Of a DNA stretch of 29,614 nucleotides, positions 1-8,426 are shown piece by piece. The first letter of the stretch is position 1. Each line of letters opens with the position of its first letter. Below the pieces are notes generated by a model that was not told the origin of the DNA, did not search any database, and saw only the letters and a list, made by a program, of their open reading frames with translations. The stretch is from NCBI RefSeq assembly GCF_910587525.1, contig NZ_CAJULS010000002.1:1-29614 (forward strand). Direction: 5' to 3'. Made by a program: the position numbers and the translations under genes. This DNA is from an uncultured Oscillibacter sp. GTDB taxonomy: Bacteria; Bacillota; Clostridia; Oscillospirales; Oscillospiraceae.

Positions 1-500
1 TTGGCGGCGGCGATGGCCCGGGGGTCCTTCTCCGGCTTGGAGAGGTTGATGGTGATGTCCAGATCGCCGTACTCCGTGGGGGCAACCCACTTCACGTCTC
101 TGGCAATGCGGTAGCGGCGGATGTAGTCCGTATCCTGGCTGAACCGGTAATACCAGTCCGTGGCCGCCTGGGGAGACTGGGCGTATTTCTCCCGGAAGGT
201 CCCGATGACCTGAGAGGGGCGGGGGGTGAGAATTCCCATCAGGCCGGTGTCAAAGAGGTCCCGGCTGGTGATGTCCCCCTGAATCACCCCCCGCTTTACG
301 GCAAATTCCGTCAGCAGGCCCAAGATCATCTCCAAGGAGGTCTCCGCTGTTCCCGCGGCCTGCGGCTCCTCATACTCCGTCAAACCCATGGCGGCAAGCA
401 GGGTGTTGACCGCCCAGGTTCGGTCAGCCTCCGCAATCAGCCCCCTGGATACTCCATAGTCTGCCAGGGCAGCGATCTGGACAGAATAGATATCGATCAT
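1..500 (-). CDS. galT: Galactose-1-phosphate uridylyltransferase, 5' part (cut by window edge)
   Basis: The first ~166 codons of a class II (Firmicutes-type) UDP-glucose--hexose-1-phosphate uridylyltransferase, the Leloir-pathway enzyme that exchanges galactose-1-phosphate and UDP-glucose. The translation opens MIDIYSVQIAALADYGVSRG and contains DLFDTGLMGILTPRPSQV and a WYYRFSQDTDYIRR segment, all typical of the N-terminal part of this family. The start ATG at 500 is preceded by GAGGAG, which overlaps the galK stop codon 15 bases upstream, so the two genes are translationally close and co-transcribed. The catalytic C-terminal part lies beyond position 1 and cannot be inspected. The truncation is a window effect, not a broken gene. 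Confidence 0.9.
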   Translation of the reverse strand, partial: MIDIYSVQIAALADYGVSRGLIAEADRTWAVNTLLAAMGLTEYEEPQAAGTAETSLEMILGLLTEFAVKRGVIQGDITSRDLFDTGLMGILTPRPSQVIGTFREKYAQSPQAATDWYYRFSQDTDYIRRYRIARDVKWVAPTEYGDLDITINLSKPEKDPRAIAAA

Positions 501-515
501 ACTCTCCAACTCCTC

Positions 516-1802
516 TCACAATGACTGAACCGTGTCCAGCCGGACGCCGCCCACCGGGCGGATGGCCACCACATGGCAGCTGTCCCGGCCCAGAACGGCC
601 TCGATGCCGCTTTTGAACTTCTCCAGCATATCCAGGGGCACGAAGGCCTGGATGGTCCCCGCGAAGCCGCCGCCGTGGACCCGGCAGGCCCCCGCCGTGT
701 CCAGCAGACGCTCCGCCAGGGCCAGGGCAAAGGCCACATCCTGGTGCTCCTTGTACCCGGCGGGGACCACATTCTGGAGATACCGCCAGCTGGAGAGGCC
801 GGAGTCTCTCACGTGCATCAAAAAGGCGTCAAAGTCCCCCCGGCGCAGGGCGCCCACCTGGCCGCGAACCCGGGCGTTGTCGTCATAGATATGGATGGCC
901 CGCAGCACCGCCCGGTCGCCGCACTTCCGCCGGAGCTCCGGCAGGGCGGCAATGAAATCCTGCTCAGGCACCTCCCGCAGCACCTCCTTGCCGAAGTGCC
1001 GGCATATGGCCCGCAGCTCCTCCGGGACGGCGGCGTACTCGTCCGTCAGGTCCGCGTGGTCCGCGCCGCTGTCGATGATGCAGAGGGCGTGTCCCGTGGC
1101 GGCCAGATCCAGGGGGATCTGTTCCACCACCGGATTGGCGGGATCGGCGAAATCAATGGCCACCACGCCGCCCACAGAGGAGGCGGTCTGGTCCATGAGC
1201 CCGCAGGGCTTGCCGAAGAACACATTCTCCGCGTACTGGCCGATCTGGGCGATCTCCACGGCGGAGGCGCGCCCGTCCCAGAAGAGGCCGCCCAGCATAG
1301 TGCCGATGAGCACCTCAAAGGCGGCGGAGGAGCTCAGCCCGCTGCCGCCGGGCACGTCGGAGACCATGTAGGCCTCCACGCCCCCCACGGGACAGCCCAT
1401 CTCCCGCATCCGGGCGGCCACGCCCCGGATGAGGGCGGCGGTGGTGTTCTCCTCTCCCGCCACCGGGGTCAGACGTTCCAGATCCACCGAAATCAGCGGG
1501 TATCCCTCCGACTGGACCCGAATCATACCGCTGTCATTGACCGCGGCGGCGGCCAAAATATCCAGGTCCACTCCGGCGGCCAACACCCGGCCGTGCTGAT
1601 GGTCCGTGTGGTTGCCCCCCAGCTCCGTGCGGCCGGGAGCACTGAAAAGGGCCTCCGCCTCCCTGCCGAAGGTCTTTGCAAATCCCTCCAGAACACCGGC
1701 GCACCGGCTCTGGGCCGTCTCCAGCTTCGCCGCGCCGTAGAGGCTTTGCAGGGTCTCATTCAGGCCGCCCTGCTCCAGCCTCTCTCTCAAAGTCTGTTCC
1801 AT
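516..1802 (-). CDS. galK: Galactokinase
   Basis: A cytoplasmic GHMP-superfamily kinase, 428 aa, that phosphorylates galactose to galactose-1-phosphate using ATP. The N-terminal galactokinase signature appears as APGRTELGGNHTDHQHG (about residues 56-72); this is the divergent form common in Clostridia rather than the E. coli GRVNLIGEHTDY form. The ATP-binding loop VPGGSGLSSSAAFE lies near residue 150, and the third GHMP motif RVHGGGFAGTIQAF near residue 378. It is about 45 residues longer than E. coli GalK because of an N-terminal extension. The ATG at 1802 has GGGGAG eight bases upstream. It sits 37 bases after the MglB-like gene and 15 before galT, so it belongs to the galactose-sensing operon. 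Confidence 0.95.
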   Translation of the reverse strand: MEQTLRERLEQGGLNETLQSLYGAAKLETAQSRCAGVLEGFAKTFGREAEALFSAPGRTELGGNHTDHQHGRVLAAGVDLDILAAAAVNDSGMIRVQSEGYPLISVDLERLTPVAGEENTTAALIRGVAARMREMGCPVGGVEAYMVSDVPGGSGLSSSAAFEVLIGTMLGGLFWDGRASAVEIAQIGQYAENVFFGKPCGLMDQTASSVGGVVAIDFADPANPVVEQIPLDLAATGHALCIIDSGADHADLTDEYAAVPEELRAICRHFGKEVLREVPEQDFIAALPELRRKCGDRAVLRAIHIYDDNARVRGQVGALRRGDFDAFLMHVRDSGLSSWRYLQNVVPAGYKEHQDVAFALALAERLLDTAGACRVHGGGFAGTIQAFVPLDMLEKFKSGIEAVLGRDSCHVVAIRPVGGVRLDTVQSL

Positions 1803-1839
1803 AACAGTCTCCCCTTTTCTTCCAATTTATTTCTGCTCA

Positions 1840-2868
1840 TCAAGGCGCCTCCGGCAGAAACTCCGCCAGATTCTCCCGTGTCACCGCCGTGTGCGGCCGC
1901 CAGCAGTATTTTTCGTCCTCCAGCTCCACCGCCGCTCCGGGGTCCTCCCCCTGGGCCAGGGCACAGCTGAGCGCCAGGATGTCCGCCGCCTGGCCGGCGG
2001 CGTCGTTGAGAACGGTGCCCCGCAGGGTCCCCTCCTCCATTGCCCGCAGGGCCGGCGCCGTGGCGTCCACCCCCACGATGAAGGGCATCTCCTCCGCCGT
2101 CATCCCCGCGTCCAGACAGGCGTCAATGGCCCCCAGGGCCATGTCGTCGTTGTTGGCAAACACCACCTCAATGGCGCCTCCCAGCTCCTCCAGCCACCGC
2201 TGCATCCGAAGCCTCGCCGGTCCCCGCTGCCAGTCGGCGGCGTTGTTGGACAGCTTCTCCATAGGCACTCCGGCGGCGGTCAGGGTACGGACGCTGTACT
2301 CCGTCCGCAGCAGAGAGTCCTGATGGCCTGGCTCCCCCTCCAGCATTACATACTGCAAAACGCCGTCGCCGTTTCGGTCCAGGGCGCCGGGGTCCGCCCG
2401 CCAGGCGTCCAGCACCAGCCCGCCCTCGATCCGGCCCGCCTCGTCCGCCCGGGTACCCACATAGTAGGCGTACTCCCAGCGGTTCAGATCCTCCTCCACC
2501 GGCTCCCGGTTGAAAAACACCACCGGCACCTGGGCGGCCTGGGCCTTGTCGATGATCACCGCCGCCGCCGTCCGGTCCACGATGTTGACGCAGATCACAT
2601 CGTACCCCCTGTCCAGGAACTGGTCCACCTGCTCGTTCTGGGTGGTCTGACTGCCCCGTCCATCCACCACGTTCAGGTTGATCTTCACGTCCCGGGCTTC
2701 CTCCTGCTCCGGCACTATCTGCTGGAGGTACTGGGAGAGGCTGGTGATAAAGGTGTCGTCCTGGCGGTACAGGGCCACGCCCACCCGGATGGTTTCATCC
2801 CGCTTCCCGCCGCAGGCGGTGAGGAACAAAAGCGCTGCCGCCAAAGCCGCGGCATACCGTTTTTTCAC
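1840..2868 (-). CDS. MglB-like galactose-binding lipoprotein (second copy)
   Basis: A substrate-binding protein of the periplasmic-binding-protein type 1 fold, close in layout to the MglB at 10147-11202. It has a lipoprotein signal (hydrophobic core then LTACGG, so Cys about residue 19) and would be tethered outside the membrane. The EF-hand-like calcium loop of MglB is present as DRNGDGVLQYVMLEGEPGHQD-type sequence near residue 165, and the NNDDMALGAIDA and GTVLNDAAGQA segments match the family. The start is either TTG 2871 or the next codon, GTG 2868; I chose GTG because AGGAGGG is then about nine bases away. It lies between the anchored binding protein and galK, with no permease of its own nearby. 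It may feed MglAC or present sugar to the sensor; that role is inferred. Confidence 0.85.
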   Translation of the reverse strand: MKKRYAAALAAALLFLTACGGKRDETIRVGVALYRQDDTFITSLSQYLQQIVPEQEEARDVKINLNVVDGRGSQTTQNEQVDQFLDRGYDVICVNIVDRTAAAVIIDKAQAAQVPVVFFNREPVEEDLNRWEYAYYVGTRADEAGRIEGGLVLDAWRADPGALDRNGDGVLQYVMLEGEPGHQDSLLRTEYSVRTLTAAGVPMEKLSNNAADWQRGPARLRMQRWLEELGGAIEVVFANNDDMALGAIDACLDAGMTAEEMPFIVGVDATAPALRAMEEGTLRGTVLNDAAGQAADILALSCALAQGEDPGAAVELEDEKYCWRPHTAVTRENLAEFLPEAP

Positions 2869-2883
2869 CAAGGCAGTCCCTCC

Positions 2884-3825
2884 TCACCATGTCACCGGAA
2901 ACAGCAGCTTCTGATACTCCGGCTCATACATATTCTCCCGCCGGACCGTGAAAAACGGCAGCGTGTCCAGGGCCTCCGCTCTCTCCCGGCGGGCTGTCCG
3001 CGCCGCGGACTCCACCGCCAGGTACCCGGCGGAAAAGGCGTTCTGCGCCACGGCAGACGTGATGTGTCCCTGCTCCAGCTCCGCGGCAATGGCCGCCGTG
3101 CACCCGGCGCCGTACAGCAGCGGCGGGCTCTCCAGCCGGGCAACCGCCCCCGCCGCCCACTCCAGGCTGGAGGCCTCAAAGGCAATCACCGCCCGGACAT
3201 CCTTCCGGGCCAGCAGCTCCATCAGGGCGTCTGCCGTGCCGGTGAAATAGCGGACCTCCCGCCCTTCGGACACCAGCAGCTCCGCCGCAGCCGCCAGGCG
3301 CTCTCCAACGCCGCTCCCGGCAGGCGCGCTGTCCACCAGCAGCACCGTCTCCCCCGGCCGGGCTCCGTTGAGCGCCGCACTTCCCAGCGCCTCTCCCAGG
3401 GCGGCGTTGTCCACGCCCACATATTCCGCCGCCTCCATGTCCGTCTCCAGCGTCACCAGCGCCGCTTTGGCCAAAGCGCTCCGCGCCTCCTCCGCCAGGG
3501 CCTCCCGGTCCGCCGGAAAGAGCAAAATGGCGCTGGCGCCGCTCTCCACCTCCCGGCGGAGGAGCTGTCCCTGCTCCCGGGCGCTGTTGGACTGGCCGGG
3601 ATATAAAAACCGCAGCTCCACGTTCAGATCCGCCGCCGCCTGCTCCATGCCCTGGCGGACGGTGGCCCAGGCGGAGCCGTCCGCCTCCCGGGCGATGACC
3701 GACATCTCCAAAAGCTCCGGCCGCCGCTGGATCTGGACGGGATAGAGAATCAGCAGCAAAAGCAGCAGCAGCACTCCCAGCATCAGCAGGGGCAGCACCC
3801 ACCGGGTAAACCGTCTTCCGCTCAC
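2884..3825 (-). CDS. Membrane-anchored sugar-binding protein, probable sensor partner
   Basis: A 313-aa protein with one uncleaved N-terminal membrane segment (about residues 9-28, leucine-rich, no lipobox Cys) followed by an extracellular type 1 periplasmic-binding fold. Visible family features are SVIAREADGSAWATVRQGM, SGASAILLFPADREAL and GVDNAALGEALG. It lacks the calcium loop seen in the two MglB-type proteins. The start is GTG 3825 with AAAGGAGGGG upstream, and it overlaps the histidine kinase stop codon (GTGA), implying translational coupling. An anchored binding protein coupled to a YesM-type kinase and a YesN-type regulator matches the arrangement known for the xylose sensor XylFII-LytS. 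I infer that it captures a sugar, probably galactose, and signals to the kinase rather than importing it. Confidence 0.8.
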   Translation of the reverse strand: MSGRRFTRWVLPLLMLGVLLLLLLLILYPVQIQRRPELLEMSVIAREADGSAWATVRQGMEQAAADLNVELRFLYPGQSNSAREQGQLLRREVESGASAILLFPADREALAEEARSALAKAALVTLETDMEAAEYVGVDNAALGEALGSAALNGARPGETVLLVDSAPAGSGVGERLAAAAELLVSEGREVRYFTGTADALMELLARKDVRAVIAFEASSLEWAAGAVARLESPPLLYGAGCTAAIAAELEQGHITSAVAQNAFSAGYLAVESAARTARRERAEALDTLPFFTVRRENMYEPEYQKLLFPVTW

Positions 3826-5651
3826 TGTCCCCCCTCCTTTCGGTACCTCCGCCCGGCCGCCTCGTCCAGAGCAGGCAGGCGAATCCGCACCACAGTCCCA
3901 TCGTCCGGCTCGCTGAGGATGGTGAGTCCGTACTCCCGGCCAAAAGTCAGCTGAATCCGGCGGTGGACATTCCGCAGCCCGATGCCGGAGCCCTTGGAAC
4001 CCGCCGCCGCATAGGCGCCGCCCTGGTCCAGCAGCCGCGCCACCACCTCCTCCGGCATGCCGGGGCCGTTATCCGCCACCTCAATGATAACGTCCTTCCC
4101 CTCCCGGAAGGCGTTGATGCAGATCTTCCCGTCGCCGTCAGCGTAGTCCATGCCGTGGTAGATGGCGTTTTCCAGAATCGGCTGGACAATGAGCTTGATG
4201 GTGTGGAGCTCCTCTACACCATCTGCCGCCGATATATCGGCGGAGAACTTGTTTTTGTAGCGCATCTTCTGAATGGTGAGGTAGTGCCGGGCGTGCTCCA
4301 GCTCCTCGGCCACGGTGATGATGTTGCTCCCCCGGCTCAGAGAGATCCGGAACAGCCGCGCCAGGGAGGTGAGCATCACCACCGCGTCCTCTGTCCGGCC
4401 GTTCTCCGTCATCCAGATCACCGAGTCCAGCGTGTTATACAGGAAATGGGGGTTGATCTGGGACTGGAGCACATCCAGCTCGCTGCGGCGCTTCTGCTCT
4501 TCCTGCTGGAGGATGTCATCCATCAGATGGCGCATGGTGGAGACCATGGATTGGATGGACCGGCTCAGGTGCTGCACCTCGTAGGGGCCGTCCACCTTGA
4601 GGTCCACTGTCTCCCGGCCTGCCTCCAGCTCCCTCACCGCCCGGTCCAGCTTTTTCATGGGGGCGGTGATCCAGGCGGAGAGGCGCAGGTTCACAAACAC
4701 CAGCAGAAAGACGGAGAAGAAGACGATGAAGAGAAAGAACAGCAGAAGCTGGCCGTAGTTGTCCCACAGGTTCTCCGAGGGCAGCACCCCCACCAGCTTC
4801 CAACCGGTGTAGCCCACGGTCTTTACCGTCACCTGCCGCCGCTGCCCCTGAAAGATCTCGTTGTGGCTTCCGTCGGCATAAGCGGCGGCGGCGCGGTTGT
4901 TCTCCTCCAGCAGTCCCGCGTAGATCAACTGCTGGCGGGGGTGATAGATGATCTCCCCCGCTCCGTCCACCAGATAGAGGTATCCCCCCTGGCCGGCACC
5001 CAGGTCCACATCCTTGCAGATCTGTTCGATGCCGCTGTAGCTCATGTCCGCCAGCAGCACGCCGCTCTCAATAGCGCCGTCCCTGGTCAGCTCCACATGG
5101 CGGCTCAGGGACACCACCCAGCGGTAGCGGTAATCCGGGTCCACAAAGAGGTTCTGCACATGGGGCGTAGAAAAATGGAGGTTTTCGATCCGGTCCTGCG
5201 CGGCGGCAAACCAGCTCTCCCGCTCCGGCGCCACGCTGTTTTTCAGCGCGGCCAGCGGAGCGGCGGCGATGAGGCCGCCGCTGTCGGAGAACACGGCGAT
5301 GGACACCAGAGACTCCCGGCTGGTGTAGTACAGCAGCTCCAGATCCCGGCTGATGTCCCCCTCCGCCAGGTCCGCGTCCTTGATGATCTGGTAATAGGCC
5401 GCATCCGAAACCCGCATCATCTCCCGCAGACGGGCGTCCAGATTCAGATTCACCTGAGACAGCACCCGCTGGCTGTTCTCCGCAAGCAAAGCGTTGTTGG
5501 AGGCAGAGAACCGGAGAAACAGCGTCAGCCCCAGAAAGACCATGCCCACCACGGCCACGGCAGTGAAGAACAGGGACAAAATCACCTGGATGCTGGAGCG
5601 GTGATAGATCTCCCTCCAGCGCCGGCGCAGGTACGCGGTCAGCTCTGCCAT
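3822..5651 (-). CDS. Sensor histidine kinase, YesM/LytS type
   Basis: A membrane sensor kinase of 609 aa. It has a first membrane helix (about residues 22-48), a large extracellular Cache-like region, a second helix (about 300-323), a HAMP linker, and a His_kinase domain with the phospho-acceptor motif QSQINPHFLYNTLDSV (His near 402). A HATPase_c domain with VQPILENAIYHGM (N box), VADNGPGMP and GSGIGLRNVHRR (G boxes) follows. A longer frame opens at TTG 5693, but ATG 5651 has GAGGAGG at the right distance and is preferred. It follows the response regulator by 38 bases and overlaps the anchored binding protein, so the three should act together. The ligand is inferred from context. Confidence 0.9.
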   Translation of the reverse strand: MAELTAYLRRRWREIYHRSSIQVILSLFFTAVAVVGMVFLGLTLFLRFSASNNALLAENSQRVLSQVNLNLDARLREMMRVSDAAYYQIIKDADLAEGDISRDLELLYYTSRESLVSIAVFSDSGGLIAAAPLAALKNSVAPERESWFAAAQDRIENLHFSTPHVQNLFVDPDYRYRWVVSLSRHVELTRDGAIESGVLLADMSYSGIEQICKDVDLGAGQGGYLYLVDGAGEIIYHPRQQLIYAGLLEENNRAAAAYADGSHNEIFQGQRRQVTVKTVGYTGWKLVGVLPSENLWDNYGQLLLFFLFIVFFSVFLLVFVNLRLSAWITAPMKKLDRAVRELEAGRETVDLKVDGPYEVQHLSRSIQSMVSTMRHLMDDILQQEEQKRRSELDVLQSQINPHFLYNTLDSVIWMTENGRTEDAVVMLTSLARLFRISLSRGSNIITVAEELEHARHYLTIQKMRYKNKFSADISAADGVEELHTIKLIVQPILENAIYHGMDYADGDGKICINAFREGKDVIIEVADNGPGMPEEVVARLLDQGGAYAAAGSKGSGIGLRNVHRRIQLTFGREYGLTILSEPDDGTVVRIRLPALDEAAGRRYRKEGGQ

Positions 5652-5689
5652 AGGCGGACCTCCTCTCCGGGAAATTTTGGGGCTGTTTT

Positions 5690-7279
5690 TCAAGCGCGGC
5701 CCAAGCGGTACTTTGTGGGCGTCAGGCCGAAGTGCTTTTTGAACACATAGCTGAAGTAGTTGGCGTCCTCATAGCCGCACCGGCGGGCGATGAGATAGGT
5801 CTTCTCCTCGCTGCCCCGCAGGGCCTCCGCCGCCGCCTCCATCCGGGTAACGGTGACATAGGCGGTAAAGCTCATGCCCGTCTCCCGCTTAAAAAGGGTG
5901 GAAAAATAGGCGGGGCTCAGATGAAGGTGGTCGCACAGCCGCTCCACAGAGAGATCGCTCTCCCCGTAGTGGTCCTGAATATAGGCCTTGGCCCGCTCCA
6001 CGGTCTCGCCGGCGGAGTCCGTCCGCTGGCGGCGGATCAGCGCCTGAATCCGCAGGCACCTCTCCAGGCACCACTCCCCCATGGCCGTGAAGGAGGAGAA
6101 GTCCGTGGCCTGCACCGCGCCGGTGAAGCCGGTGCCAAACACCTCCTCCACCTCCAGCCCGGCCCCCCGGGCCAGCCGAAGCAGGCAGGTTAAAAGCTCC
6201 AGAAAGAAGAGGTTGCACTGGCTGGCCGCCAGCCCTGAGCGGCGGACCTTCTCCGTCAGGCGGCCCACCGCCTCCCGAACCTCTGCCTCACCGCCCAGCT
6301 TGACCGCCCCGGCCAGCTCCCGCTCGTCGTTTTCGTCAAAGCTGATACGCTCTCCCGCGTCCGGCTCCAGATCGCCGATATAGATGGCCCGTCCAACCCC
6401 TACCAATCCCCGGTAGTCCAGGGCAGCCCGGGCGCCTGCCGCCGACTGGGGCAGCTCCCCCAGATCGCCGCAGGGTGCGCCCACGCCCATGGTCAGCGTC
6501 AGCCCCAGATAGCTCTCCGCCAGGGCGCAGACCCGGTCCAGGGCCTGGATCAGGGCGTAGACAGAGCCGCCGCCCCGGGAGACCGCCAGAACCGCCGCCG
6601 CATCGCCGTACAAAAACGCCCGGCAGCTCCAGCCCTCCAGGGTCAAGTTCTCCTCCAGCAGCTGCCGGACGGACAGCGCCGCCAGCTCCCGCCGGTCCGC
6701 CGCGCCGTCCACATGTCCCAGGGCTGCCGCCCAGGCGTCTCCGGCCACATTCAGCTCCAGCCGGGCGGCCCGCTCCGCCGCCTGTTCCGGCGGCACGCGG
6801 CCCTCCAGCAGATGGGTGTAAAACAGCTCCCGCAGCACCGGCAGGCTCTCCTCATAGCGGCGGCGGAGGGCCTCCGTATTCTGCCGCTCCGTGCGCTCGG
6901 TGTCCAGCCGCTCTTTCAGCCGCCGGAGCACACCGCCAAGCTCCGCCGCGCTGATGGGCTTGAGGATGTACTCAAAGACATTCATCCGGATGGCCTGCTT
7001 GGCATACTCAAACTCATCAAAGCCGGAGAAAACCACAAACTTAGAGGCGGGAAGACGCTCCATAAGGATGCGGCACAGCTCCAGCCCGTCCATAAAGGGC
7101 ATCTTGATATCCGTCAGCACCACGTCCGGCTCCAGAGCCTCCGCCAGCTCCAGGGCCTCCCGGCCGTTCTCGGCCTCGCCCACCAGGGCAAAGCCCAGGG
7201 TGGCCCAGTCCATCTTCCGGCTGATGCCCACCCGGATATCCTCCTCGTCATCCACCAGCAGTACCCGGTACTCCTCCAT
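5690..7279 (-). CDS. Response regulator, AraC/YesN type
   Basis: A cytoplasmic two-component regulator of 529 aa. The receiver domain (residues about 4-120) carries the acidic pair in VLLVDDEEDIRVG, phospho-acceptor Asp57 in DVVLTDIKMPFMDG and the conserved Lys in YILKPISAAE. A long helical linker follows. The C-terminal ~100 residues are a double helix-turn-helix of the AraC family, with LHLSPAYFSTLFKRETGMSF and GYEDANYFSYVFKKHFGLTP. The start ATG 7279 is preceded by GAGAGGAGG. It lies only about 15 bases from the predicted transcription start, so upstream in-frame codons are excluded. As first gene of the operon it may regulate its own operon and the adjacent mglBAC operon; this is inferred. 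Confidence 0.92.
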   Translation of the reverse strand: MEEYRVLLVDDEEDIRVGISRKMDWATLGFALVGEAENGREALELAEALEPDVVLTDIKMPFMDGLELCRILMERLPASKFVVFSGFDEFEYAKQAIRMNVFEYILKPISAAELGGVLRRLKERLDTERTERQNTEALRRRYEESLPVLRELFYTHLLEGRVPPEQAAERAARLELNVAGDAWAAALGHVDGAADRRELAALSVRQLLEENLTLEGWSCRAFLYGDAAAVLAVSRGGGSVYALIQALDRVCALAESYLGLTLTMGVGAPCGDLGELPQSAAGARAALDYRGLVGVGRAIYIGDLEPDAGERISFDENDERELAGAVKLGGEAEVREAVGRLTEKVRRSGLAASQCNLFFLELLTCLLRLARGAGLEVEEVFGTGFTGAVQATDFSSFTAMGEWCLERCLRIQALIRRQRTDSAGETVERAKAYIQDHYGESDLSVERLCDHLHLSPAYFSTLFKRETGMSFTAYVTVTRMEAAAEALRGSEEKTYLIARRCGYEDANYFSYVFKKHFGLTPTKYRLGRA

Positions 7280-7300
7280 CCAAACGCGCCTCCTCTCCAG

Positions 7301-7329
7301 ATTATAATACAGTTTTCCCAATTTGAAAA
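7301..7329 (-). promoter_or_regulatory. Promoter of the sensor-galKT operon
   Basis: On the minus strand, -35 TTTTCA (7329-7324) and a perfect -10 TATAAT (7306-7301) are separated by 17 bases. Predicted initiation near 7294 gives a very short leader that carries only the GAGGAGG ribosome site of the response regulator. The -35 box overlaps the T-tract of the upstream mglC terminator. Confidence 0.75.
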
Positions 7330-7358
7330 TAGGGCCGGCGCAAATGCGCCGGCCCTAT
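7329..7358 (-). terminator. Intrinsic terminator of mglBAC
   Basis: A perfect 13-bp stem (7329-7341 with 7346-7358) around a 4-base loop, followed on the minus strand by TTTTC. It ends the mglBAC transcript 20 bases after the mglC stop and insulates the downstream operon. The plus-strand side also has CTTTTTTG after the stem, so it could work both ways. Confidence 0.9.
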
Positions 7359-7377
7359 GGCTTTTTTGAAATGATGT

Positions 7378-8409
7378 TTACTTCTTGGCCAGGTACTTCC
7401 GCAGGTCCAGCGCCACGGCCACGATGATGACCAGGCCCTGGGCGATGAAGGTGTAGGCCGGGTCGAAGCGGAGGAACTGGAGGCAGATCTTCAGAACCTC
7501 GAACACCAGCACGCCGATGAGGATACCGGAGACCTTGCCCACGCCGCCGTTGACGGACACGCCGCCGATGGTGCAGGCCGCGATGGCCTCCAGCTCATAG
7601 CCGGTGCCGGTGGCCGTGGAGGCGCCGCCGGCCTTGGAGCCGATGAGGAAGCCGGCCAGCGCGTACATGACGGAGGCCAGGATATAGATGCGGATCAGGG
7701 AGGCGGAGACATTGACGCCGGCCACCTGGGCGGCGCTCTCATTGCCGCCGATGGCGTACATATACTTGCCGTGGCGGGTCTTGTTGTACAGGAACCACAT
7801 GAACAGGCCCACCAGCAGGGCGGGGAGCAGCAGATAGGGGAGCAGACGGCTCCAGCGGCCCAGCTGGTCTGCGAAGAAGTTGCCGCTGGCCAAGGCCCGG
7901 TAGCTCTCCTTGAAGCCGCCGATGGGCTGGTTGCCGGTGATGATCTGGCAGGCGCCGTAGACCAGGGTCTGCATACCCAGGGTGGCAATGAAGGGGGGGA
8001 CCTTTAAAAAGGCGATGACACAGCCGTTGACCGCGCCGAAGCAGGCCATGATAGCCACGGTGATCAGCAGGGCGGCAATCCAGGGCATATCGGGCATCCA
8101 GTCGAACACCCGGGCGCTGTAGGTCAGCTCCTGCTGCATCATGGCGGCGAAACAGGCGGCCAGACCCACCTGCCGGCCGGCGGACAGGTCCGTGCCCTTG
8201 GTAATCAGGCACCCGGACACGCCGCAGGCGATGATGAACCTGGGGGCCACGTTGGAGATCAGGTTGCCCACGTTGTCAGCGCTCATGAAGTTCTGGCTGT
8301 TGGCCCAGGTGACCAGCGCCAGCAGGATGATCAGGAAAATGATCGCGTGATCGGAAATGAATTTGACGACGCTCTTGGAGTTCAGCGTCCTTCCTTTTGT
8401 CTCTCCCAT
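7378..8409 (-). CDS. mglC: Galactose/methyl-galactoside ABC importer permease
   Basis: An integral membrane protein, 343 aa, of the BPD_transp_2 (RbsC/MglC) permease family, forming the channel of the Mgl importer. Several hydrophobic helices are visible, starting with HAIIFLIILLALVTW (about residues 21-35). Family landmarks are TKGTDLSAGRQVGLAACFAA near residue 68, the cytoplasmic-loop region KTRHGKYMYAIGGNESAAQV near residue 210 that contacts the ATPase, and AIAACTIGGVSVNGGVGKV near residue 272. The ATG at 8409 has AAGGAGGAAAGAG upstream and lies 17 bases after the mglA stop. It is the last gene of the mglBAC operon, followed directly by a strong terminator. Confidence 0.94.
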   Translation of the reverse strand: MGETKGRTLNSKSVVKFISDHAIIFLIILLALVTWANSQNFMSADNVGNLISNVAPRFIIACGVSGCLITKGTDLSAGRQVGLAACFAAMMQQELTYSARVFDWMPDMPWIAALLITVAIMACFGAVNGCVIAFLKVPPFIATLGMQTLVYGACQIITGNQPIGGFKESYRALASGNFFADQLGRWSRLLPYLLLPALLVGLFMWFLYNKTRHGKYMYAIGGNESAAQVAGVNVSASLIRIYILASVMYALAGFLIGSKAGGASTATGTGYELEAIAACTIGGVSVNGGVGKVSGILIGVLVFEVLKICLQFLRFDPAYTFIAQGLVIIVAVALDLRKYLAKK

Positions 8410-8426
8410 AGTTATCTCTTTCCTCC

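Noticed and set aside
573..1970. 465-codon plus-strand frame
   Set aside because: It is antisense to galK, runs into the next gene and has no motif or ribosome site. The similar plus-strand frames at 1891-3606 and 3963-5750 were rejected for the same reason.
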